Below are positions 49,698 to 60,873 of a stretch of DNA of 64,000 bases, piece by piece. The translations under genes were made by a program, and so were the position numbers. The stretch lies in NCBI GenBank assembly GCA_015068325.1, contig SVKQ01000001.1:40623-104622 (forward strand). The letters run 5' to 3'. The notes under the pieces were generated by a model. It did not search any database and was not told the DNA's origin. It was given only the letters and a program-made list of their open reading frames with translations. This stretch comes from Oscillospiraceae bacterium. GTDB taxonomy: Bacteria > Bacillota > Clostridia > Oscillospirales > Oscillospiraceae. Every line of letters begins with the position of its first letter. The stretch's first letter is position 1.

Positions 49698-50426
49698 ATG
49701 AAGAAGAAGTCTGATTTTGCGCGGGGCCTGGCGGACGGACTGCCCATCTGCCTGGGCTACCTGTCCGTGGCGTTCGCCTTCGGCATTTTCGCCGTGGGCA
49801 GCGGCCTGCGGGTGTGGGAGGCCGCGCTGGTGTCCATGACCAACCTGACCTCCGCCGGACAGCTGGCGGCGGTGCCCATCATGACCGGCGGCGGCTCGCT
49901 GGCGGAGCTGGCGGCCTCGCAGCTGGTCATCAACCTGCGCTACGCCCTGATGTCGGTGTCGCTGTCCCAGCGGCTGGACGCATCCATGACCACGCCCCGG
50001 CGGCTGCTGGCGGCCTTCGGCAACACCGACGAGGTGTTCGCCGTGGCGGTGTCCCGGCCGGAGCCGGTGGGCGCTCCCTATCTGTACGGCCTGATCCTGC
50101 TGCCCTTTCTGGGCTGGAGCCTGGGCACGCTGGCGGGCGCCGCGGCCGGCGAGGTGCTGCCGCCGCTGCTGACCGCCGCGCTGGGCATCGCCATCTACGG
50201 CATGTTCATGGCCATCGTGATCCCGGCGGCCCGGGACAGGCGGTCCGTGGCGGCATGCGTGCTGATCGCGGCGGTCCTCAGCTGTCTGTGTCGCTGGCTG
50301 CCGCCGCTGTCGGCCATCCCCCAGGGCTTCGCCGTCATCCTGTGTGCCGTGGCGGCCAGCGCCGTCATGGCGGTGATCGCGCCGGTGGAGGCGCCGGAGG
50401 GGGAGGAGGCGGAGAAGCGTGCGTGA
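49698..50426 (+). CDS. azlC: Branched-chain amino acid exporter large subunit (AzlC)
   Basis: AzlC with AzlD exports branched-chain amino acids and analogues. The 242-residue protein has the family start ARGLADGLPICLGYLSVAFAFG and MTNLTSAGQLAAVPIM, NLRYALMSVSLSQRL, then FGNTDEVFAVAV, with seven or so hydrophobic helices. Its end overlaps the GTG start of azlD by eight bases. Confidence 0.95.
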   Translation: MKKKSDFARGLADGLPICLGYLSVAFAFGIFAVGSGLRVWEAALVSMTNLTSAGQLAAVPIMTGGGSLAELAASQLVINLRYALMSVSLSQRLDASMTTPRRLLAAFGNTDEVFAVAVSRPEPVGAPYLYGLILLPFLGWSLGTLAGAAAGEVLPPLLTAALGIAIYGMFMAIVIPAARDRRSVAACVLIAAVLSCLCRWLPPLSAIPQGFAVILCAVAASAVMAVIAPVEAPEGEEAEKRA

Positions 50427-50748
50427 GGGATCCTTCTGGCTGTACCTGCTGGTGGCGGCGGGGGTGACGTATCTCATCCGCATGCTGCCGCTGGTGCTGG
50501 TGAAGCGGCGGATCGGGAACCGCTTCGTGCTGTCGTTCCTCTACTACATCCCCTACGCCGTGCTGACGGTGATGACGGTGCCGGCGGTGCTGTACGCCAC
50601 CGGCAGCGCGGTCACCGCGGCGGCGGGCGTGGCGGTGGCGGCGGTGCTGGCCTGGCGCCGCCGGAGCCTGCTGACCGTGGCGGCGGGCGCCGTGGCCGGC
50701 GTGCTGGCGGCGCAGCTGGTCATCCGCTTCCTGCTGCCGCTGCTGTGA
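50419..50748 (+). CDS. azlD: Branched-chain amino acid exporter small subunit (AzlD)
   Basis: The 109-residue protein has four TM helices and the AzlD block YLIRMLPLVLVKRRIGNRFVLSFLYYIPYAVLTVMT in parts. It starts at a GTG inside the end of azlC, which is usual for coupled small subunits. It completes the exporter. Confidence 0.93.
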   Translation: MREGSFWLYLLVAAGVTYLIRMLPLVLVKRRIGNRFVLSFLYYIPYAVLTVMTVPAVLYATGSAVTAAAGVAVAAVLAWRRRSLLTVAAGAVAGVLAAQLVIRFLLPLL

Positions 50749-50762
50749 GAAAACGCGAAAAA

Positions 50763-50803
50763 GGAGCCCTGCAGACGTGATCCGTCCGCAGGGCTCTTTT
50801 TCT
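50763..50803. terminator. Bidirectional terminator after azlCD
   Basis: GAGCCCTGC pairs with GCAGGGCTC, with an inner GACG/CGTC pairing, followed by TTTTTC. Confidence 0.85.
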
Positions 50804-50813
50804 GTTGCCGCCG

Positions 50814-51446
50814 TTACTCCTGAACGGAGTGGAAATTGGTGGAGATGCGGGGCTCGGGCACGGGCGGGGCCACACCGGCGGCGCGGCCAGCCTCGATGCA
50901 GCGCAGCAGCCAGGCCATGTTCTGTCCCAGCGTGCGCATGGTCTGCAGACCCTCGCCGTCCCGGCGCACGTCGTCGGGGGTGTAGCCATGGACCTGGTTC
51001 CAGTACTGGGAGCCCACCACGCACATGCGGCTGATGGTGAAGTATTTGTTCAGCCGGTCAAAGGCGGCGGTGGACCCGCCCCGGCGGCAGGAGACCACCG
51101 CGGCGGCCAGCTTGCCGGCCATTTTGCCGCCGGCGGAGTAGAACAGCCGGTCCAGAAAGGCGCACAGCTGTCCGGCGGGGCCGGCGTAGTACACGGGGGA
51201 GCCCACCACGATGCCGTCGAACTGGTCCAGCCGGGCGGCGATTTCGTTGACGCCGTCGTCGAAGGCGCAGGCCCCGGCGGTGTCGCAGTGGCCGCAGGCG
51301 ATGCAGCCGGCGATGGGCTTGACGCCGATGTGATAGATCTCGGTGGCCACGCCGTTCTTCTCCAGCGTGTCGGCCACCTCCCGCAGAGCGGTGTAGGTGC
51401 AGCCCGCCTTGTGGGGGCTGCCGTTGATGAGCAGTACCCTGGACAT
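50814..51446 (-). CDS. NAD(P)H-dependent FMN reductase/flavodoxin-family oxidoreductase
   Basis: The 210-residue protein begins VLLINGSPHKAGCTYTAL, the FMN phosphate loop, with CIACGHC at about 48-54 and VVGSPVYYAGPAGQLCAFLDRLFYS at the flavin site. The Cys motif matches flavoproteins of the azoreductase/iron-sulfur flavoprotein group. It is the last gene of a five-gene minus-strand run and probably reduces quinone-like or disulfide substrates. Confidence 0.9.
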   Translation of the reverse strand: MSRVLLINGSPHKAGCTYTALREVADTLEKNGVATEIYHIGVKPIAGCIACGHCDTAGACAFDDGVNEIAARLDQFDGIVVGSPVYYAGPAGQLCAFLDRLFYSAGGKMAGKLAAAVVSCRRGGSTAAFDRLNKYFTISRMCVVGSQYWNQVHGYTPDDVRRDGEGLQTMRTLGQNMAWLLRCIEAGRAAGVAPPVPEPRISTNFHSVQE

Positions 51447-51472
51447 GTGAAGGACCTCCTGTGATGAAATAT

Positions 51473-52117
51473 TTACAAGATCTCCCAGACGAAGACGGCG
51501 CTGTCGCTGACCTCCACGTCCGCGGGGGTCAGCTCCGGGGCGGCCTTGGCCAGGCGCACCATGCCGCCGGCCAGGTTGGCGGGGGAGCGGAAGGACTCGT
51601 CGCTCCGGCGGCAGACGACCCGCACCAGCGCGCCCAGCGTCACGCCGGAGGCCCCGGCCAGGGCCTCCGCCCGGCGGCGGGCGTCCGCGGCGGCATCCCG
51701 CAGCAGCGCGTCGGAGACGGATGCCCGGTCGCGGACGGTGAAGGCCACGTTCAGCTCCGGGTCGGCCTGGGCGGAGGCCACGGCGCCCAGCACGGCACTC
51801 AGGCGGGCGGCGCTCCAGTCCAGCGTCAGCGACAGGGTGTGGCCGCAGGTCCAGCCCCGGAACACCCGGCGGCTGTTGCCCTGCTCGTCGTGGGTGTAGT
51901 CGTACTCGGGGGAGACGCGGAAATCGGTGGTCTTCAGGTCGTCCCGGTCGAAGCCGGCGGCGGCCAGGGCGCCCCGCAGCGACTCGATGTCGCCGTCGGC
52001 ACGCGCCATGGCGGCGTCGTACTCCGTGTGGCGGGATTCCAGCGTCATGGTGACGACCGCCTGGTCGGGCGGCAGGGACAGGCGCGCCTCGCCCCGGACG
52101 GTGAGGGTGCGTTCCAT
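51473..52117 (-). CDS. SIMPL-domain protein (DUF541)
   Basis: The 214-residue protein starts with LTVRGEARLSLPPDQAVVTMTLE and has the SIMPL pattern: ALAAAGFDRDDLKTTDFRVSPEYDY in parts, LNVAFTVRDRASVSDALLRDAAADARRRAEALA, ending with a beta strand. No signal peptide is visible, so this member is cytosolic, unlike many periplasmic SIMPL proteins. Function unknown. It lies between the M42 peptidase and flavoprotein genes. Confidence 0.9.
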   Translation of the reverse strand: MERTLTVRGEARLSLPPDQAVVTMTLESRHTEYDAAMARADGDIESLRGALAAAGFDRDDLKTTDFRVSPEYDYTHDEQGNSRRVFRGWTCGHTLSLTLDWSAARLSAVLGAVASAQADPELNVAFTVRDRASVSDALLRDAAADARRRAEALAGASGVTLGALVRVVCRRSDESFRSPANLAGGMVRLAKAAPELTPADVEVSDSAVFVWEIL

Positions 52118-52134
52118 GGGAATACCTCCTTTTT

Positions 52135-53169
52135 TTACACGCCCATGTAAGAGAGCAGCAGGGCGCAGGTGTTGCGCAGACCGTCGATGTGGGTGCGCTC
52201 GTAGCCGTGGCTGTTGGCGGTGCCGGGGCCGATGGCCCCGTGGCGCACGTCGTGCCCGGCGGCCAGCGCCACGTCGGCGTCGGTGCCGTAGTGGGGGGTG
52301 AAGATGTCCATCACGTAGTCAACGCCGGCGGCGATGGCGGCGTCCCGCAGCTCGTTGGTCATCTCCCAGTGGTAGGGATAGCGGGAGTCCTTGGCGAAGA
52401 TGGACACCTTCCGCTCGTCGGAGGTCTGGTCCGGCCCGGTGGGAGCGATGTCCACCGCCAGGACGTCCCGCACGTCCTCCGGCAGCCAGGCACCGCCGTG
52501 GCCGATCTCCTCGTACACGGAGAAGTAGGCGTATACCTGGCGGGCGGGGGTCAGGCGGTTGTCCGCCAGGTGCTTCATAGCCGTCAGCAGCACGGCGGCG
52601 CAGGCCTTGTCGTCTACGAAGCGGGACTTGAGATAGCCCCCGGCGCGGACAAAACGGGGCTCCAGCGCGATCATGTCGCCGGTCTCGACGCCCAGGGCGC
52701 GGGTGTCGGCGGCGGAGGAGACGGGCTCGTCCAGCACCACGCACACGTTGGTGCGCCAGTCCGGCGCCGCAGAGCGCAGCTCCTCCTCCGTCACGTGGAT
52801 GGAGTTGGGCGTGCGGCAGACGGCGCCGGTATAGATCCGGCCGCCGCGGGTGTAGACGCGGACGTTCTCGGTGACGGTGTAGAAGGGGTACAGACCGCCC
52901 ACAGGGCACACGTTCAGCGTGCCGTCGGCGTTGATCCGGCGGACCATCAGGCCGATGTCGTCCAGATGGACCGTCACGGCCAGCGCGTTGCCGGTGCCGC
53001 CCAGATCGGCGATGACGCCGCCCTTGTGGAGGGTGCGGCACTCGAAGCCCAGGCGCTGCACCTCGGCGGCCACGTAGTCCTGCACGGCGCGGAACTGGCC
53101 GGTGGTGCTGTCGATGGCCAGCAGGTTCTGGAACTGCTGCAGGCAGTAGTCGGTGTCGAAGGGAACCAT
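52135..53169 (-). CDS. M42-family aminopeptidase
   Basis: M42 enzymes are cobalt- or zinc-dependent aminopeptidases or deblocking peptidases forming large tetrahedral assemblies. The 344-residue protein has LAVTVHLDDIGLMVRRIN (His/Asp metal ligands), VDDKACAAVLL (Asp), VYEEIGHGGA (catalytic Glu and metal Glu), VDIAPTGP (Asp) and a C-terminal SHGYERTHIDGL His. The ATG at 53169 is followed by MVPFDTDYC. It is in an operon with PepF, so peptide turnover is the likely theme. Confidence 0.94.
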   Translation of the reverse strand: MVPFDTDYCLQQFQNLLAIDSTTGQFRAVQDYVAAEVQRLGFECRTLHKGGVIADLGGTGNALAVTVHLDDIGLMVRRINADGTLNVCPVGGLYPFYTVTENVRVYTRGGRIYTGAVCRTPNSIHVTEEELRSAAPDWRTNVCVVLDEPVSSAADTRALGVETGDMIALEPRFVRAGGYLKSRFVDDKACAAVLLTAMKHLADNRLTPARQVYAYFSVYEEIGHGGAWLPEDVRDVLAVDIAPTGPDQTSDERKVSIFAKDSRYPYHWEMTNELRDAAIAAGVDYVMDIFTPHYGTDADVALAAGHDVRHGAIGPGTANSHGYERTHIDGLRNTCALLLSYMGV

Positions 53170-53219
53170 AGACGGAAGTCTCCTTTGTTGTGTGGTGTGG
53201 GGCGGCGGCTTTGGGCGGA

Positions 53220-55022
53220 TCAGAGCAGGCTCTCCAGCTCGTCCACCAGGTCGCCGAACAGGGCCAGGGCGCTGTTGACCGGGTCGGGGGTGGACATGTC
53301 CACGCCGGCGATCTTCAGCAGGCTGATGGGGTCGGTGCTGCTGCCGCCGGAGAGGAACCGCTTGTAGTCCGCCACCGCCGGCGCGCCCAGCGTCAGGATC
53401 CGGTTGGCGATGGCCACCGCGGCGCTGAAGCCGGTGGCGTACTGGAACACATAGTAGTTGTAGAAGAAGTGGGGGATGCGGGTCCACTCCAGGGCGATGC
53501 CCTCGTCGGATACCATGTCCGGGCCGAAGTACAGCTTGTTCAGGGCGTGGTACTTCTCGCTGAGGGCGTCGGCCGTCAGGGCCTCGCCGCTCTCGATCAT
53601 GCGGCCCATCTGCAGCTCGAACTCGGCGAACATGGTCTGGCGGTACACGGTGCCCTTGAACTGATCCAGGAAGTGGTTGATGAGGTAGGCCCGCTGCCGC
53701 CTGTCGGTGGTTTTGCCCAGCAGGTGGCGCATCAGCAGCACCTCGTTGCAGGTGGAGGCCACCTCCGCCACAAAGATCACGTAGTCGGCGGTGTTGGTGG
53801 GCTGGTGCTTCGTGGAGTGATAGCTGTGCAGCGCGTGGCCCATCTCGTGGGCCAGGGTGAACTGGCAGTCCAGATTGTCCTTGTGGTTCAGCAGCACGTA
53901 GGGGTGTGGCGCGCCGCTGCCGGTGGAGTAGGCGCCGCCCCGCTTGCCCACGTTCTCATACACGTCGATCCAGCGGTTGGCAAAGCCCTCCCGGAGCAGG
54001 GCGGTGTAGTCCTCGCCCAGCACGGCCAGCGCCTCCAGCACTGTCTCCTTGGCCTGGTCGAAGGTGATGGCCGCGTCCGCGTCGGCGACGATGGGGGTGT
54101 ACACGTCGTACATGTGCAGCTCGTCCACGCCCAGCATCTTCTTGCGCAGGGCCACGTAGCGGTACATCTTGTCCAGGTTGTTGTGGACCGCGTCGATCAG
54201 GTTCAGATACACCGGCACCGGCACCTCGGTGGCGTCCAGCGAGGCCTCGATGGTGGAGCCGTAGCCCCGGGCGTCGGCAAAGAACTTGAGCTGCTTGAAC
54301 TGGGCGTCCAGCGTGGAGGCCACGGTGTTTTTGAACTCGCCCATCCGCCGGTAGTAGGCGTCGAAGGCGTTCCTGCGCAGCACCCGGTCGTCGGACGTCA
54401 GCAGCGGCACGAAGGTGCCGTCGGTCAGCTGGTGGGTCCGGCCGGCGCCGTCGGTCACGTCGGGATAGGTCATGTCGGCGTTCCGCAGAGTGGAGCTGAT
54501 GCGGTCGGGGGAATCGGCCATCTCGCCGGCGGCGGCCAGCAGCCGCTCCTCGGCCGGGGAGAGGATGTGCTCCTTCCGCCGGCGGATCTGATAGATGCTG
54601 CGGCGGTACGTCTCCAGCGAGGGCTGGGCCGCGTAGAACAGGTTCAGCGTGTCCTCGTCGATGGACATGATCTCCGGGGTGGCAAAGGCGGCGGCGCTCT
54701 GGATGGCCACCACAGTGGCCACGGCCTTGGCGCGCATGTCCTGATACGTGCCGTTGCCGGTGTCCTCGTCGCCCTTGCAGTTGGCGTAGGTGTACAGCCG
54801 CTCCAGCCGGACGGACACGTCGTCCTGGACCCGGAAGAAGCGCAGCAGATCCTCGGCGCTGCGGCCAAGCGTGCCGCGGAAGGCGGCGATCTGCGCGGGC
54901 AGGGCCTTGAGAGACTCGTACTCGGTCAGCCAGGCCGCGTCGCCGCCGGGGAACAGATCCAGCAGGTTCCAGGTCAGTTCCTGGGGCACCTGCTCGCGGG
55001 GAAGGATGGGATGATCAGCCAT
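53220..55022 (-). CDS. pepF: Oligoendopeptidase F
   Basis: PepF is a cytosolic zinc metallopeptidase of family M3B that cuts oligopeptides. The 600-residue protein has the HExxH motif in LAHEMGHALHSYHS (about residue 385) and a downstream EVAST Glu as third zinc ligand, with the family's N-terminal helical domain and C-terminal FSAAVAIANRILTLG. The ATG at 55022 follows CAGGAGG; an earlier ATG at 55061 is weaker. It is the second gene of the GAF-pepF-M42-SIMPL-flavoprotein operon. Confidence 0.96.
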   Translation of the reverse strand: MADHPILPREQVPQELTWNLLDLFPGGDAAWLTEYESLKALPAQIAAFRGTLGRSAEDLLRFFRVQDDVSVRLERLYTYANCKGDEDTGNGTYQDMRAKAVATVVAIQSAAAFATPEIMSIDEDTLNLFYAAQPSLETYRRSIYQIRRRKEHILSPAEERLLAAAGEMADSPDRISSTLRNADMTYPDVTDGAGRTHQLTDGTFVPLLTSDDRVLRRNAFDAYYRRMGEFKNTVASTLDAQFKQLKFFADARGYGSTIEASLDATEVPVPVYLNLIDAVHNNLDKMYRYVALRKKMLGVDELHMYDVYTPIVADADAAITFDQAKETVLEALAVLGEDYTALLREGFANRWIDVYENVGKRGGAYSTGSGAPHPYVLLNHKDNLDCQFTLAHEMGHALHSYHSTKHQPTNTADYVIFVAEVASTCNEVLLMRHLLGKTTDRRQRAYLINHFLDQFKGTVYRQTMFAEFELQMGRMIESGEALTADALSEKYHALNKLYFGPDMVSDEGIALEWTRIPHFFYNYYVFQYATGFSAAVAIANRILTLGAPAVADYKRFLSGGSSTDPISLLKIAGVDMSTPDPVNSALALFGDLVDELESLL

Positions 55023-55064
55023 GGGGTTACCTCCTGTATCAATCAATTGTTCTGTACGCATTTT

Positions 55065-55523
55065 TTACCACAGGTCCGCCAGCGCCCGCTCCGCCGCGGC
55101 GGCGAAGCGCTCCAGCCCGGACCGGTCGTCCTCGGTGAAGCGGCCGGGCAGGGGACTGTCGATGTCCAGCACGGCCACAATGCGCCCGCCGGACCGGAGG
55201 GGCACCACCACCTCGGACCGGGAGGCGGCGTCGCAGGCGATGTGGCCGGGGAAGGCGTGGACGTCCGGCACCAGCTGGGTCCGGCCGCTCTGTACCGCCG
55301 CGCCGCACACGCCCCGGCCGGGGCCGATCTCGATGCAGGCGGGCCGGCCCTGGAAGGGGCCCAGCACCAGCGTGTCGCCCTGCAGAAGATAGAAGCCGGC
55401 CCAGTTGATGTCCGCCAGATGCTCCCACAGCAGGGCCGAGGCGTTGGCCAGGTTGGCGATCAGGTGCGGCACGCCGCCGATGAGGCCCTCCAGCTGCCGG
55501 CACAGCTCGTTGTAATCGGTCAT
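55065..55523 (-). CDS. Free methionine-(R)-sulfoxide reductase (GAF domain)
   Basis: fRMsr reduces free methionine-R-sulfoxide using Cys residues in a GAF fold. The 152-residue protein has WAGFYLL, GPFQGRPACIEI with one Cys, GRGVCGAAV with the catalytic Cys, and DVHAFPGHIACDAASRSEVVVP with the resolving Cys and ligand-binding residues, plus LDIDSP. All three family Cys positions are present. It is the first gene of the operon, with promoter TGTACA-N17-TATAAT (55558-55586, minus strand). Confidence 0.92.
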   Translation of the reverse strand: MTDYNELCRQLEGLIGGVPHLIANLANASALLWEHLADINWAGFYLLQGDTLVLGPFQGRPACIEIGPGRGVCGAAVQSGRTQLVPDVHAFPGHIACDAASRSEVVVPLRSGGRIVAVLDIDSPLPGRFTEDDRSGLERFAAAAERALADLW

Positions 55524-55557
55524 GGGGATGCTCCTTCCAGAAAGTGGTTACTGCCTT

Positions 55558-55586
55558 ATTATAGCAGAAACACCGCCGGTTGTACA
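55558..55586 (-). promoter_or_regulatory. Promoter of the fRMsr-pepF-M42 operon
   Basis: Minus-strand TGTACA (55581-55586) and TATAAT (55558-55563) are 17 bases apart. Confidence 0.7.
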
Positions 55587-55612
55587 GACATTTTGCAGGG
55601 GGCGGGGGAGGC

Positions 55613-55640
55613 TTGACGGGAGCGGCGAAGGGTATATAAT
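55613..55640 (+). promoter_or_regulatory. Promoter of the K+ channel gene
   Basis: TTGACG (55613-55618) and TATAAT (55635-55640) are 16 bases apart, 40 bases before the ATG. Confidence 0.75.
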
Positions 55641-55680
55641 AGGGGCAGAGAACAGTTTTGCACACCGGAGGGGCGGCAGT

Positions 55681-56619
55681 ATGAAGCACAACAGCGTCAA
55701 GCGGCGCATCTTTGACATCATCCAGATCGGCAACCAGGAGGATCTGCCCAGCCGGGCCTTCGACATCTTTCTGGTGGCTGTGATCCTGCTGAACATCGCC
55801 GCCATGTTCCTGGAGACCTTTGACTCTCTGGCCGCCTGGCGGGGCCTGTTCGAGACGGTGGAGACCGTCACCGTGGCGGTGTTCTGCGTGGAGTACGGCC
55901 TGCGGATCTGGACGGCGGAATACCTGTTCCCCGGCGAGAGCCGCGGCCGCGCCGTGTGGCGCTTCCTGCGGTCCTACGACGGCATCATCGACCTGCTGAC
56001 CATCCTGCCCTTCTTCTTCCTCAGCGGCTTCGTGGTGTTCCGCATGCTGCGGGTGGTGCGCATCTTCCACCTGTTCCGCATCAACACCCAGTACGACTCC
56101 TTCAACGTCATCAAGTCGGTGCTGTATGAGAAGCGCAACCAGATCGCCTCCTCCGTGTTCATCATCCTGATCCTGATGCTGGCCTCGTCCCTGTTCATGT
56201 ACAGCGCCGAGCACGAGGCCCAGCCGGAGGCCTTCCGCAACGCTCTCAGCGGCATCTGGTGGAGCGTCAGCACCATGCTGACGGTGGGCTACGGCGACAT
56301 CTATCCCGTCACCGTCATGGGCCGGGCCATGGCCATCATCATCTCCTTCCTGGGGGTGGGCGTGGTGGCCATCCCCACCGGCATCATCAGCGCCGGCTTT
56401 GTGGAGCAGTACACCAAGATGCAGCAGGAGACGCCCCAGCTGGCCCGGGAGCTGACCGCCATCACCATCACCATGGACAGCGCCTGGATCGGCAAGTCGG
56501 TGGAGGAGATCGAGAAGGAGTACGGCGTGGACATCGTGCTGGTGCGGCGCAGGGGCAAGGTGTCTCCCCCCAAGCAGCACTACGCCGTGCAGCAGGGTGA
56601 CGAGGTGGCGTATCTGTGA
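55681..56619 (+). CDS. Voltage-gated K+ channel with C-terminal RCK-like domain
   Basis: The 312-residue protein has six TM helices. S4 reads VVFRMLRVVRIFHLFR with Arg at every third position, the pore has TMLTVGYGD (K+ selectivity filter), and S6 follows (AIIISFLGVGVVAIPTGIISAGF). The last 50 residues (KSVEEIEKEYGVDIVLVRRRGK, ending QQGDEVAYL) resemble a TrkA-C/RCK_C ligand domain. It resembles KvAP-type prokaryotic channels. A single gene between strong terminators. Confidence 0.95.
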   Translation: MKHNSVKRRIFDIIQIGNQEDLPSRAFDIFLVAVILLNIAAMFLETFDSLAAWRGLFETVETVTVAVFCVEYGLRIWTAEYLFPGESRGRAVWRFLRSYDGIIDLLTILPFFFLSGFVVFRMLRVVRIFHLFRINTQYDSFNVIKSVLYEKRNQIASSVFIILILMLASSLFMYSAEHEAQPEAFRNALSGIWWSVSTMLTVGYGDIYPVTVMGRAMAIIISFLGVGVVAIPTGIISAGFVEQYTKMQQETPQLARELTAITITMDSAWIGKSVEEIEKEYGVDIVLVRRRGKVSPPKQHYAVQQGDEVAYL

Positions 56620-56641
56620 CGGCGCGTCAAGCGTTGGAGGA

Positions 56642-56674
56642 GCCCCCGGCGGACCGGTCCGCCGGGGGCTTTTT
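56642..56674 (+). terminator. Terminator of the K+ channel gene
   Basis: GCCCCCGGCGGACC pairs with its complement TCCGCCGGGGGC around GG, followed by TTTTTG. Confidence 0.9.
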
Positions 56675-56806
56675 GTGCGGGGCACGCCGGCGGGGCGCGG
56701 TATCTGACCTTATCAAATAATCCGAAACTGGTTATGGCGGAGCGATCAGCTCCGGCGTATGATGGCCCATAGCACGGGGCGCGGGCCCCGATGGGAGGCC
56801 GGATAT

Positions 56807-57367
56807 ATGAGCAAGAGATTTACGCTGCATAAGATCGCCTTTGTCGCCATCCTGGCGGCGCTGGTGTATGTGGTCACCTTCTTCCGCTTTCCGCTGCTGG
56901 GGTCCAAGGTCCACTTCGCCAACGCCATCTGCCTGGTGAGCGGGCTGCTGATGGGGCCGCTGGCCGGCGGCCTGGCGGCGGGGCTGGGCTCGGCCATCTA
57001 CGACCTGACGCCCGGCGGCTACGACGTGATCCAGATCCTCATCACCTTTGTCAGCAAGTTCGCCATGGCCTGGGTCTGCGGACGCATCGCCTTCGCCCGG
57101 GGCCGGCAGGCCGGGCACCACGCCTGGAACATCGCGGCGGCGGTGGTGGGCGCGTGGACCTACGTGGCGCTGTACATGTGCAAGACCTACGTCTACCAGC
57201 GGTTCGTCTACGGCTTCCCGCCGGACGCGGTGTGGGCCACGGTGATGGCCAAGTTCCCCGCCTCGGCCATCAACGCCGTGGCGGCCATGATCGCCGCGCC
57301 CATCCTGTACACGGCGCTGCGGCCGGCGCTGGAGAAGGCCGGCCTGCTGGAGCGGCTGCGGGCGTAA
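56807..57367 (+). CDS. ECF transporter S component
   Basis: The 186-residue protein has five to six TM helices and the ECF S-component layout: a basic N-terminus (MSKRFTLHKIAFVAILAAL), VHFANAICLVSGLLMGPLAGGLAAGLGSAIYDLT with the conserved A-x-x-x-A-type packing, and a later APILYTAL helix. The ATG at 56807 follows GGGAGG. S components bind vitamins or metals and use shared EcfA/T modules; none is adjacent. No riboswitch is apparent upstream, so the vitamin cannot be named. Confidence 0.88.
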   Translation: MSKRFTLHKIAFVAILAALVYVVTFFRFPLLGSKVHFANAICLVSGLLMGPLAGGLAAGLGSAIYDLTPGGYDVIQILITFVSKFAMAWVCGRIAFARGRQAGHHAWNIAAAVVGAWTYVALYMCKTYVYQRFVYGFPPDAVWATVMAKFPASAINAVAAMIAAPILYTALRPALEKAGLLERLRA

Positions 57368-57390
57368 GGCGCCGGACAAGTAAAAAGAAC

Positions 57391-57424
57391 GCCCCCGGCG
57401 GACCATCCGCCGGGGGCGCGTTTT
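57391..57424. terminator. Bidirectional terminator
   Basis: GCCCCCGGCGGA pairs with TCCGCCGGGGGC around CCA, followed by GCGTTTTG, between convergent genes. Confidence 0.8.
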
Positions 57425-57436
57425 GTGCAGGGGGGG

Positions 57437-58372
57437 TTATTCGCCCCGCTTTTTCTTGTAGTACTCGTGCAGGATGGCGCACAGCACCACGGAGAGATAG
57501 CTCTTTTCAGCGGTGGCGAAGCGGCTGGTGAGGGCGATGGGCACCCGGGCACCCATCACGGCGCCGCACACAGGGGAGTGGGCGTGGATGAGCCAGCTCT
57601 TCACCAGCGTGTTGGCGGTGGTCAGCTCCGGGGCGATGATGCCGTCGAAGCCGCCGCCGGTCCAGGGGCATTCGTACTTCTTCATCTTCGCCGCCTCGGG
57701 GCTGATGATCAGGTCGTAGGAGATGGGACCCCACAGCTCGCAATCGGCAAAGGGGAGACGGCTCTGCTCATACACCAGGCTCTGGGCCTCCACGGTGTCC
57801 TGCATGCGGAAGGTGCCCTTTTCCACCAGGCTCATCAGGGCCAGCTTGGGCCGCTCGTAGCCCAGGGCGTTGAACAGCTCCACCGTGTTGCGGATGATGG
57901 CCTTTTTCCGGCTGATGTCGGGGCTGATGATGACCGCCATGTCGGCCAGGGCGATCAGCTTGGGGTACTCGGGCAGGGAGGCCAGCGTCACATGGCTCAT
58001 GATGCGGTCGCCGTCCCGCAGGCCGGTGTTCCGGTCCATGACGGGGGCCAGGAAGTCGTGGGCCAGGATGCTGCCGCGCATGAGGATGTCGCCGTGGTCC
58101 AGCCGGATGGCGTCGATGGCGGCGCCGGCCACGCTGTGGCCCGGCTCGATCTCGATGAGGGTGTGGGGGCGGTCGGTCAGACCCAAGGCCTCCAGCCGCT
58201 CGGGCACGCGGCCCTTTTTGCTGACCAGGATGGGATCGATGAGGCCGGTCTCCTGGGCGCGGAACACGCCCTTGAGCATCTCGTCATTGTCGGCACCGGC
58301 CAGGACCAGGCGCAGGGGACGCTCCGGATGGGGCGCCAGCGCCAGCAGCTCGTCAAAATTTTTCAGTTCCAT
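57437..58372 (-). CDS. Phosphate acetyl/butyryltransferase family protein
   Basis: The 311-residue protein belongs to the PTA_PTB family that moves acyl groups between CoA and phosphate. Visible motifs: LVLAGADNDEMLKGV, a DPILVSKKGRVPERL region, GDILMRGSI, and near the C-terminus WTGGGFDGIIAPELTTANTLVKSW with the substrate loop, then ARVPIALTSR. In clostridia such genes (ptb) make butyryl phosphate or branched acyl phosphates. It follows the membrane pyrophosphatase gene by 40 bases in the same direction; a kinase partner (buk) is not in the window. Confidence 0.9.
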   Translation of the reverse strand: MELKNFDELLALAPHPERPLRLVLAGADNDEMLKGVFRAQETGLIDPILVSKKGRVPERLEALGLTDRPHTLIEIEPGHSVAGAAIDAIRLDHGDILMRGSILAHDFLAPVMDRNTGLRDGDRIMSHVTLASLPEYPKLIALADMAVIISPDISRKKAIIRNTVELFNALGYERPKLALMSLVEKGTFRMQDTVEAQSLVYEQSRLPFADCELWGPISYDLIISPEAAKMKKYECPWTGGGFDGIIAPELTTANTLVKSWLIHAHSPVCGAVMGARVPIALTSRFATAEKSYLSVVLCAILHEYYKKKRGE

Positions 58373-58412
58373 AAATCCGTTATTCCTCCTGTCATGATAT
58401 GTAGAGGGGTGC

Positions 58413-60533
<2,121 letters not shown>

Positions 60534-60873
60534 AGTTTTCCTCCTTATGTCTGCCGGGAGCGGGCCGCAGCGCGCCTGTTCCGGAGCGCGGAGCGGCCGG
60601 GTCTGTCTCCCACCGGGCAGCTTTTGTATCTGAAGTATTATAGCATCGGGTTTGCGAAATTACAAACATAATCTTTCAAAATTGGTATAACTTATTCCGA
60701 TAGCTGACAAAAGCCAGGCTGAACCGCAGGCGGGGAGGGCAAAACTTCCATCTTCTTCCTTGACGGTGGCGGGACCGCCCGTTATAATATGTACCGTATA
60801 ACCTGTGCCGTACAAATACCTGCGGGCGGATCCCGGACGGGCCGTCCGGCGCGGGAGCGAAGGAGAGGACGAT

